A stretch of DNA of 64,000 nucleotides, from positions 39,979,804 through 40,043,803 of the forward strand of contig OX235262.1 in the NCBI GenBank assembly GCA_944472135.2, in the 5' to 3' direction. Both the position numbers and the translations under genes were made by a program. Below are positions 55,742-64,000 of this stretch, piece by piece; the stretch's first letter is position 1; every line of letters begins with the position of its first letter. Below the pieces are notes generated by a model. The model was not told the origin of the DNA. It saw only the letters and a program-made list of their open reading frames with translations, and ran no database searches. Source of the stretch: Trichobilharzia regenti (taxonomy: Eukaryota > Platyhelminthes > Trematoda > Strigeidida > Schistosomatidae).

Positions 55742-57049
55742 CTACACTAATTTTCAAGAATCAATGAATTATATCAAATAGAATGTAGTTCTACACATTA
55801 ATATTCGGTACTATTTGCTTAATACACTTTTCAATTCCTCCTTGTAAGTAAAGAATGTATGTTAAATGAGGATAAATGCTTAGAACTATAGTAATTAATC
55901 ACGTCTGTATGCTTACAGATATATATCTCATTGTTTACATGTGTATGTGAGTCCGTATACCTTTGTGCGTGCGTGCTTGTGTACGTGAGGCTATGCATGA
56001 GTATTTGAGTGTACCTGCCTAATGTGTATATGTATATGTCAATGTATGTTGAGCTTTAATTGTATGAATACCCCTTAATAGCTTGTTTACTACACAGAAT
56101 AAATGTCAAACACACACACACACACACGCACATACACGCATATTGCAGATATACGTAACAAGTGAATAAATTATTTAGCTAATCAAATCGTATACTCCTA
56201 CAGTCACGAATGAATATAAGTAATCTAACTTCGAAGTCTATAAAGATGAATGTATATCAGATATGCAAATGTAATTATAAGAATATTAGTAGTAAATCCA
56301 ATTTTAATGTATTCCCTGAGTTTTCGCTTATCTTTTTTTTTCTATCCATGCAAAACTCGAATAAATTAACCGATTGAATATTGTTGTTGTCGTTGGTTTT
56401 GTTGCTTTTCGTAAGCTAATTGGTATACCCCTCCTTCTCCTCCTCCCGTACGATTGATTTTTGTTGAGCTGTCATAAACCGGTACTATTTACTTGTCAAC
56501 CCTGATGTCTGATATTATTTGGTTTGATGATGACTAGCGGTTTCTGTAGAGTCGTGGGAAATGCTGTTGCCTATCGCAACTCTGGATAGAATGGTGTGTT
56601 GACATCAAAAAAGGACACCTGTCCGTATTATAATCACCTCACAATCAATGTCCGTAAACTCTACGTTATCTGAACAATTCAATCACTAAGATGTCGTGGT
56701 TTCGTTTGCGAAGAATATACCGAGAGAACATATTACTGGTTCTTCACAAATGATGGAATTATTACCTACGGGGTATTTGCACCTTCCACCTGATATCATT
56801 CCAGCTACACTGAAAACCCTGACCCAGGGATGTGTGCACAGCGGCTCCAGGTATGAAACAAGGTGGACAACGTGGTTCTTCTGATGGTTGTGTTGCATTC
56901 AGACGAAGTCCTGTCCCTTCTGAGATGAATGGATCTAGTGCTCCTGGAAAAGAAGCAGCTATCGGTGACTGTGAAGTTCATTTCAGAGGAGGTTAAGGTA
57001 GGAGTACGCACATGTAAACGTTTGAATATATAAATGTCGGAAATAAAAA
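55742..57049. other. unassigned; (CA)n at 56109-56128; GT-rich at 55935-56040
   Basis: Only simple repeats recognised. 56690-57011 has opposed short open frames without motifs. Confidence 0.45.
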
Positions 57050-57281
57050 GTGCATCGGTGGCACAGCGGTAGAATGGTCACTAGCTATGCAGGTGGTTCG
57101 GGGTTTGATACCATGAGAAGCCCTCCTTTACGTCACTAAGCCAGTAATAAGACTAGTAAAGAGGGGGGTCTAGGCATGTGGCTAGCAACTGTACCCGTAA
57201 AAATCAACACCACTGCTATCGAAACTTCGAGCCTCTAGCTTGAAGCCTTCCGTTCTACTCGGAACGTAAAGGAATAAAAAA
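57050..57281 (+). mobile_element. tRNA-headed SINE (family S2)
   Basis: Head GTGCATCGGTGGCACAGCGGTAG at 57050-57072, B-box-like GGTTTGATACC near 57101-57111, body with 'accactgctatcgaaacttc' (57209-57228), RTE-like tail 'gaagccttccgttctactcgg' at 57242-57262 in part, and A-rich end. Confidence 0.8.
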
Positions 57282-57795
57282 CCAACAGTGCACTACTACC
57301 GTACAAAAGGTGGTACTAATAACTCAGTAGCCTAACGCATAACTCTCTGGCTTTTGAAACGATAGATGACTGGCTTAAACCCTAGTGTTAACACCATGAC
57401 TCACTAGGGATACCGGTGCAACCAGTTGACAAGTCACCAATTGGACGAATCCTACATCTTGGTTTGACATCCATGTCAATGAATCTCAGTGGGCATTGAT
57501 TTGGGTTGAGAACCTTTCCCAGAATATCTATAATTTTGTCAACACATCACTTTTGTTACTACCGTCTTTAAAAGAACAAATATATATGTAAAAATGAGAT
57601 TTTGCAGCTAGAGAAAATGAATTTTCCGAAAATAATTCTTACTTGATTCAAAAATAATTCCAATGATATAAAGTCCTCTTCTTACTGATAAATAAATATT
57701 TTTTCAGAAATGGAAATGGTAACAAGACTTTTGATGTTGGTCAAATCATGGCAAAATTTAAGATTGTGAATACGATAAGAATGATGAAAGATGAA
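57282..57795. other. unassigned; weak tRNA-like segment at 57300-57420
   Basis: Degenerate SINE likely; no boundary can be placed. Confidence 0.3.
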
Positions 57796-58040
57796 ACAAA
57801 GTAAGCACCAAACGACCCATATACCAGACTTGTTTGAAAGAACACTATCTCACATGATTACGAAAAGGCAGTAGTGGCTTTATAGGCAATGTGATGGTCG
57901 AACACCTTGTCAACACTAGTCATTCCTTTACAACAAACGCCTCTTCCAAAGTGTGCAAAAAAGTAAACGATAACTTGCCACAGACACCATACGCTTTCGT
58001 CTCCTTTACATCGCTGAGGTTCTAGCAATTCAGTTAGAAA
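57796..58040 (+). mobile_element. Penelope-like element fragment, end of GIY-YIG domain
   Basis: Reads 'LKEHYLT.LRKGSSGFIGNVM', 'VEHLVNTSHSFTTNA' and 'KVNDNLPQTPYAF', the EHY..WL.KG, EHLVNT.HS and KV..NL blocks. It directly precedes the palindrome at 58134-58985, consistent with the 3' end of a PLE followed by its terminal repeat. Confidence 0.7.
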
Positions 58041-58133
58041 AAATTGAGGTATACATACGAAAGAAGTTATTCAACCACTTCAGTTATCATGATATCTACT
58101 AATTTGCATCTTCATACAATGATTCCCTTTTCT

Positions 58134-58985
58134 AAATTTGAACAAAGAAAGAAGAATTACTGGCGCAGAATAATCTGGATCCATTTTATTTCGTTGGTTC
58201 TCATCAGCTGCGTACAACCTGAATTTTTTGATAAAAATAAAAAGTGTACAATTTTAACAAAGCCTTGTCCATTAGCAAGCACACTGTCAGTGTCATAGTA
58301 AAATAAGGCGTTGAGATTTACAGGGTGTCTAAAGTGTTACGACATATATATATATGTCTTGGTAGAGAGAGGTTTCTCGAAGAAATTTATTAACAGTTGT
58401 GTTGTAGGGGTAGTAACAAAAGAAAATTAGCAATAGTTACATAATTAGATAAGAGAAGATCAAAATTTGTACAATTTTGGTACACATGAGGTCAGATGAG
58501 AAGTTGATGATGTAATACAATGAGCAGAACTCAGAAGATCAAGAAAAATTATCTCTTAAGAGAATCAAGCGAAAAATAAAGGGAGGGCTGGAGTGAAGAG
58601 ATAAGCTAACAAAATTAACAAAATTAGAAAACAGAGTCACTAAGAGGCGAGTCACCAGTGTAATTGAAGTCTAACAACGGATTCTTTTTGGACACATAAA
58701 TCAGGCTCCAACAACACAACTGTTAATAAATTTCTTCGAGAAACCTCTCTCTACCAAGATATATATATATATATATGTCGTAACACTTTAGACACCCTGT
58801 AAATCTCAACGCCTTATTTTACTATGACACTGACAGTGTGCTTGCTAATGGACAAGGCTTTGTTAAAATTGTACACTTTTTTTTTTATCAAAAAATTCAG
58901 GTTGTACGCAGCTGATGAGAACCAACGAAATAAAATGGATCCAGATTATTCTGCGCCAATAATTCTTCTTTCTTTGTACAAATTT
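58134..58985. repeat. 0.85-kb inverted repeat (arms about 272 bp)
   Basis: Arms 58134-58405 and 58711-58985; spacer 58406-58710. The right arm carries CTGATGA (58912-58918), GAAA (58927-58930) and, eight bases on, an ATG at 58935 encoding MDPDYSAP, matching the start style at 63078 and 23575. The arms contain a (TA)n tract. Confidence 0.95.
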
Positions 58986-59159
58986 GCATTTTGTTTGTTT
59001 CTTTTCCTGACTCCTTATAATGTTTGTATTTCCTTAGAAGTAATAAGTAATTCCATGTTTTCCTTCATTCTCACATACATCATAGCTGCAACTGATTCAC
59101 CAAATTATTCGTCCTACTACGTACCTCTATCACACATATTCAATGTATGCAAGTGAAAA

Positions 59160-59960
59160 ACAACAAGTTAGCAGAGGAAGCATCCAGAGAAGGTAGGACA
59201 TCAGGTGGACATACGGAAAAAAGAGGTGATGGATATTCCTGGTCAAAAGCAACAGCAGCAACAACATACAACAATCAGCCAGTATAAATGGTAGAAATCT
59301 GTAAGAAGCAACCTCCCTTACTCACCTACCTGGGAAGCATCGTTTAAACTAGAGGCAGACGAAACTGATGAGGGTATTAAAGCGAAGATCGGGAAAGCAG
59401 GGTAAGCTTTTATTGCTCTCTAGTCTGAGTGGAGGTCAACAGCACTCAACATGCAAAATAAGATCCAGATTTTCAACTCAAATGTGAAATCACTGCTACT
59501 ATACGGATAAGAGACTTGGCGCGTCATGAAGAGCACTTCGAACAAACTACAAACCTTCATCAAGAGCTGTCTCCACTCAATACTTCGCTCAAGATCAGAC
59601 GGCTGGCCATGAAAAATGAGCTATAAGGATCTCTGTCAATGAACGAACCAACCCAGTAGGAACCGATTGTGAAATAGATCTCCAGGAATAAATGGAGGTG
59701 GATTGACCATACTCTGAGAAAACAAACCATCAAGTAACATCACAAGACAGGCCGTCTCTCGAATGGAACCCGAACGGGAAGCGATGAGTTAGCCGTCAGT
59801 GCGACGATGACATGGAGTCGGTCACGTGAAGATGAGATGAAATCATATGGACAGACGTGGAAACAGGTGAAAAAGTTAACTGAGGATCAGTGCAGTGGAG
59901 ACGTGCGGCTGAAACCCTATGTTCCTCTAGGAATTAAAGGAAACATAATAATAACACAGA
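59160..59960 (+). mobile_element. RTE-type non-LTR fragment, RT C-terminal half and 3' tail
   Basis: 'TYLGSIV' near 59319-59343, 'KIRIFNSNVKSLLLYG' in broken frames near 59461-59510, 'WIDHTLRKQT' at about 59700-59730 and the 'RQAVSRMEPERE' end near 59745-59785. The tail 'gaaaccctatgttcctct' (59910-59928) and AAT-type end are at 59940-59955. Several stops. Confidence 0.75.
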
Positions 59961-60204
59961 TTTAACTCTTTTGATGCTTTGAATGATATTACAACTATTC
60001 TAAAACTCATCACTTTTGTTACAAGCTTATTTCATAAAACAATCGTTTACAAATGCGATGGTACAGTTTAATGGATGAATTCGCTGGAAAGAAACTATGT
60101 GCTGAACTAAGTGTTTCATTTTCGTTAACATTTTTTGAGCATTTTCAACTTCATTATTGTATTATTCATTCTTTGCATTCCAGATGGAACAAAAGGGAGA
60201 TAAA

Positions 60205-60525
60205 GGCATGTAACAACACAAGACAAGGGCCAGGCAACAGATCGTTTATTATGGAAATCAACACATATTTATAGGTTTTCATGTACATTAATACAGATTA
60301 TTGTTAGCAGAAAAATATAGTCCTCTGATTGGTTGTTTCTCACTGGAAGTTAATCTTTCATCTCTTTGTGACTGTTTCTTGAATGTCAGCTCATCTATAT
60401 GTTAACTGTATACGCCTACGCAAAGCCTTTGTTCTCATTTTTCTCACGACCAATATTGGGGACAAAACATTGATGTAAATTACTGTCTACCAACTTTGAC
60501 TAGCAACCAGCTCACACCACAGGCA
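60205..60525 (-). mobile_element. solo LTR with GGCA duplication
   Basis: LTR 60209-60521, starting TGTAACAACACA and ending CTCACACCACA as read on plus, belongs to the family of the LTRs at 17.6 and 29.5 kb. GGCA flanks both ends (60205-60208 and 60522-60525). It is more diverged and closer in texture to the older LTR at 29335-30015. Confidence 0.9.
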
Positions 60526-60813
60526 CATTCCTATTCCATTCGACTCTCTGCTAACACTTTAAATTAGATTCATAAGTGTCCAGAGGCTTTCATCTCCTCC
60601 ATGCCATACATGGACGTCCAATCCATCAATTTGTTTTTTATGATATATTCAAAATTTGATATGGTTGTGTTCTGTAAGCTTCTTAAGTACTGAAGATGTT
60701 ATGCAGGATGATATTGAGATTTCCGTAATTAAATCTCTCACCTCAGAGAACACAGTCACACGAAAATCAGTCAATTAAGCCACAAATATTCACATTAATC
60801 CATGATATACTTT

Positions 60814-61034
60814 TCATTCCTCCACGTGCATAGGGCTTCAAGCTAGAGGCCTGAAGTTTCTGTAGCAGCGCTGTTTAGTTTTACGGGATGGGGTTGCTAG
60901 CCTCATGCTCACACTTTCCTTTTGCCAGTCTCACTACTGGCTTAGCGAGGTAAAGGAGTGATTCCGTCGCCGGGGATCGAACCTCGGACCATATGCATGG
61001 TCGGCGAGCGTCCTAACCGCTTTGCCACCGACGC
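60814..61034 (-). mobile_element. tRNA-headed SINE (family S2)
   Basis: Intact head: GCGTCGGTGGCAAAGCGG (61034 downward), B box GGTTCGATCCCCGG near 60972-60985; RTE-like tail at 60826-60840. Confidence 0.85.
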
Positions 61035-61220
61035 AAAACAGAATCTACAAAAACTTAATCACCGCTCCTCAGCATGTGGTAATTTTATGTAACAAAGTCC
61101 ATCCATTGGTGAACTTAGAAAAACCATGTGTAGACTGTTGGATTCAACAAAAAAACCATGTGTTCCCATAATGAAAATGTCTTGTTGCATCCATATTGTC
61201 ATGCGTCGGATTGCGTGGAA

Positions 61221-61282
61221 TTAATTGGTTACAGGATTGATCAGAAGCTGACATTTATTGGATCAATCTTGTAACCAATTAA
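61221..61282. repeat. 22-bp inverted repeat with 18-bp loop
   Basis: 61221-61242 and 61261-61282 are near-perfect reverse complements. It could form a stable hairpin. No T-run follows that would suggest a terminator. Confidence 0.8.
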
Positions 61283-61477
61283 ATCTCTGCAAACCGATAC
61301 TTGATAATCACTGTGATGTTCAATAGAAACTGACCCTATGCATGAAGTTGTCTAGGGTTATAGTGAGATTTCGTAACTACAATGGTCCACCAAGTCATTT
61401 AAAAGACAGTTACTCGCTTGTGACACTAGCCAACGGTTTCGCTAAATATATATCACGAGTTGTCACAAGTTGGAATT

Positions 61478-61675
61478 TATGGACCGTCTGGTTGGGTTTA
61501 GTAGCTCAATGGTCTACGAGCTGATCTCATAACCGGAAAGACATGTGTTCGACTCCTGGCGGATGCGTAGTGCTGCAGAGTGCCAAACCAGGACGAAACA
61601 GCTGTCCACTACTCCCTGGTGGTTTTGCAATGGCTCTCTAACTGATGTTAGCTCGTGATCAGTCCTGTAACATTT
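61478..61675 (+). mobile_element. SM-alpha-like SINE (S3)
   Basis: A-box-like 'agtagctcaatggtctacg' at 61500-61518; B-box-like 'tgtgttcgactcctgg' near 61543-61558. The hammerhead-like domain 'CTGCAGAGTGCC AAACC AGGACGAAAC' is at about 61573-61600, followed by the tail. It retains GAAAC and part of stem II; the 5' core is changed. Confidence 0.75.
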
Positions 61676-61689
61676 GTGTTGATTTATTT

Positions 61690-61928
61690 ACTTTACCGCG
61701 GGGAGGGGGAGATAAGGTTTGGGAACCAGGTCAAATTCTATCTTAGTCCATCATTCATATTCAGACAATTTGGATTTCATTTAATATGATGTGCTTCTGA
61801 TGCTACATGTTCTTGGGGTTTTCGGAAATTTTTTATCCATAATTTCACTAGTTCCAAAATTAATTATATAACCTCATTTCGATGCGTGTAGACCTACGGC
61901 TGGTGATTTTTCAACCTTTACCCATTTA
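61690..61928 (-). mobile_element. Penelope-like element, 3' part of a copy split by a palindrome
   Basis: Homologous to 34800-35000, the region downstream of the YIG core in the minus-strand PLE. It ends at the target duplication CTTTACCCATTTA (61916-61928). Confidence 0.75.
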
Positions 61929-63079
61929 TAAAAAGTTATATTTGTAAAATCTCAGCGATATTGAAATGAGTAATTCCAACGTTTCGTTCGGCAATCTGGT
62001 CCGAACTTCTTCAGGGAAATTAATCGAAAGTAACATAACACGTTTATATATAAAAGGAACATCTTTTGTTTTTAAAAACTTTGTCCAATCATGATTTATA
62101 AAACAAATATTAACAAGTATAATAAACGAAATTGTACGAGTTGTGATCAAAATTCGACCTCAGACTTACAAATATTGATCTACCTTTGTTGAACACTTTA
62201 AAGACAGTGTGTATGTGTGTGTGCGGATAAACAGTTGTAAAACAATGTCTTAACGTCTCCATAAGTAGATATAGACAGTCGGGAAACTTTGACCAAGTAT
62301 TATTAGTTAGTGATACATATCCATTCTTATTTATTAATCAGGATTTCCTATGCGTCATCTAACATCACACCTTCATGTCTGTTCAAACTGTTAGTATCTA
62401 GAATTTTATGATTAGACGTATTTTCAAAATTATGGTGTTTAGGAATAGAGTTTAGTTGAAGCATCCTGTCAAACTTATTACTTTGTCTTCTTTCTGAAAA
62501 TTGAGCTGCTTTATTCGACCTACTGAAGTTGTCAGGTGACTGGACAGCTACGAATTTAGGATACGGGGTTGTTCAACTAAACTCTAATCCTAAACACCAT
62601 AATTTTGAAAATACGTTTGAACAGACATGAAGGTGTGATGTTAGATGACGCATAGGAAATCCTGATTAATAAATAAGAATGGATATGTATCACTAACTAA
62701 TAATACTTGGTCAAAGTTTCCCGACTGTCTATATCTACTTATGGAGACGTTAAGACATTGTTTTACAACTGTTTATCCGCACACACACATACACACTGTC
62801 TTTAAAGTGTTCAACAAAGGTAGATCAATATTTGTAAGTCTGAGGTCGAATTTTGATCACAACTCGTACAATTTCGTTTATTATACTTGTTAATATTTGT
62901 TTTATAAATCATGATTGGACAAAGTTTTTAAAAACAAAAGATGTTCCTTTTATATATAAACGTGTTATGTTACTTTCGATTAATTTCCCTGAAGAAGTTC
63001 GGACCAGATTGCCGAACGAAACGTTGGAATTACTCATTTCAATATCGCTGAGATTTTACAAATATAATTTTTTACAAAT
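61927..63079. repeat. 1.2-kb inverted repeat (PLE terminal repeats head to head)
   Basis: Arms about 61927-62464 and 62572-63079. The right arm lacks about 33 bases present in the left arm (near 62395-62428). Each arm has a hammerhead-like element: plus copy CTGAAGA 62989-62995, stem GTTCGG 62997-63002 with CCGAAC 63012-63017, GAAA 63018-63021. The right arm runs into an ATG at 63078 encoding MSTSYSAP. Confidence 0.95.
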
Positions 63080-63148
63080 GTCTACTTCTTACTCGGCGCC
63101 CAAATATTATAGAACTATTCTGTCAAATCTTGACTACAGTTCATTTGA
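61929..63148 (+). mobile_element. PLE insertion with 13-bp target duplication
   Basis: The whole palindrome plus the first part of a PLE ORF (63078-63148) lies between two copies of CTTTACCCATTTA (61916-61928 and 63149-63161). The insertion therefore consists of an inverted terminal repeat copy, a spacer, a second terminal repeat and a truncated ORF start. Confidence 0.85.
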
Positions 63149-63420
63149 CTTTACCCATTTACCTCGATTTTTCGATAGCTGAATAGTAACTCTGTAGTGT
63201 TCATTTTTCACATCTTGACTTCTCACGACGTTTTTCCGATTTATGTAGCATTACATTTCAAGCTGTTTGATTTTACAAACACAGTTAGATGAAAAATCCT
63301 TTGGAATTTCGTCTTTTAAATGAACAAGACTGTGTTTTTAGTGCGTTTTGGTGTTTTGAAAAAAACTCTGATGTTGCATTTTTATTAAACGTGAACTTGG
63401 TTTGGACCTACCTACTTTAA
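63149..63420 (-). mobile_element. Penelope-like element, 5' part of the split copy
   Basis: The minus strand resembles 35040-35260: 'HNIRVFFKT'-like near 63355-63390 and the start of the YIG core near 63225-63250, with frameshifts. It joins the fragment ending at 61928 once the insertion is removed conceptually. Confidence 0.75.
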
Positions 63421-64000
63421 CATTCACTGTTTAAAAAGAGTGAGTTTTGAAATTGAACATCTCACATTTCATTCAACGTGAGTGAAAATCACTCAAGTCT
63501 AAAGAAGTTAATTCCCTCATTTTAATATCAAAATTCCTTAAATTACAATGTGCTTTTTTATTTTACATTATTTTGTTGAAGTTATACGTGAACTCGTGAT
63601 TTGTTAGACAGCAGATACACAATAATTTGACTAGTCTCATTTCCCCCCATTCCATTTCATTTCATTTCATTACAACTCATCATCATTACATCATTCAACT
63701 CTCTGTGTGTGAATGTGTCAGTGTTTTCTAAATTGGTAGACCAAAAATAATGACATTTCGAAGAAATGAGGCTGAAATTGATTATAAGTAGTCACTTTAC
63801 TTAAAAAAGTATTTATACATACCTATATGCATAGATATATTCATATCTGGTTTGGTAGTACAAAACATCTCATCAAGAAGCCTTCTAGTGTACGCATTAC
63901 ATTAATATACTTAAGGCTTTCACTTCTATTCCCCTATGAAAGTGTGTTAGTGTTTTCGTGGTTGAGTACGTCTAAGCGTTTTAAATTGGGTGTATGTAGT
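63421..64000. other. unassigned; (ATTTC)n at 63650-63671
   Basis: Only the pentanucleotide repeat is recognised. Confidence 0.5.

Noticed and set aside
58912..58930. A fully formed hammerhead ribozyme at CTGATGAG...GAAA
   Set aside because: Only eight bases separate the boxes and they allow just one base pair for stem II; stems I and III are not evident. Kept only as part of the recurring box pattern.
61221..61282. A rho-independent terminator
   Set aside because: The hairpin is long with an 18-base loop, lacks a T-run, and the sequence is eukaryotic.
61926..62150. A gene pair, because the same peptide appears at 61926-62150 (-) and 62853-63182 (+)
   Set aside because: Again a result of inverted arms; the sequence is a PLE terminal repeat.

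Overview
The window looks like AT-rich, repeat-dominated nuclear DNA of a blood fluke (Schistosomatidae). This is inferred from the repeat content: tRNA-derived SINEs of the schistosome SM-alpha type with hammerhead-like cores, RTE-type non-LTR fragments, many Penelope-like element (PLE) fragments and one LTR retrotransposon family. I do not assign a species. I found no complete host gene, rRNA or functional tRNA gene, and no CRISPR array. The region is most simply read as intergenic or giant-intron sequence. Two places (32652-32815 and 38466-38655) carry splice-like signals around short open frames and are the only candidates for host exons.

Layout. 1-5 kb: SM-alpha-like SINEs (S3), opposed RTE tails and the first tRNA-headed SINE (S1). 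5-11 kb: PLE fragments on both strands, an RTE 3' end, and SINEs S1 and S2, one of them inserted in a PLE. 11-17 kb: decayed RTE and SINE remnants and a CA microsatellite. 17.6-18.7 kb: a 1.07 kb internally deleted LTR element with CTAG target duplications, sitting inside an older S3 SINE. 19-21 kb: PLE fragments. 21.9-25 kb: two palindromes, one 2.4 kb long. 25-27.5 kb: RTE fragments, one an in-frame deletion derivative. 29.3-30 kb: a solo LTR nested inside an older LTR of the same family. 30-37 kb: PLE fragments, a 1.4 kb palindrome and two homopolymer-rich tracts. 38-45 kb: SINEs, RTE fragments and the 38.5 kb exon candidate. 47-48 kb: a palindrome. 48-56 kb: RTE and SINE insertions nested in each other. 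57.8-59 kb: a PLE end plus a palindrome. 60.2 kb: another solo LTR. 61.7-63.4 kb: a PLE split by a 1.22 kb palindromic insertion with a 13-bp target duplication.

How the pieces relate. S2 SINEs share the 3' tail of the RTE elements, which fits mobilisation by RTE machinery. Several palindromes lead into an ATG followed by a short ...YSAP-like start or enclose PLE coding sequence. They are best read as PLE pseudo-LTRs in inverted arrangement. PLE ends and S3 SINEs repeatedly show hammerhead-type boxes (CTGANGA ... GAAA), and in two pairs of copies the stem carries compensatory changes. This recurring inverted PLE/ribozyme architecture is the most interesting system in the window.
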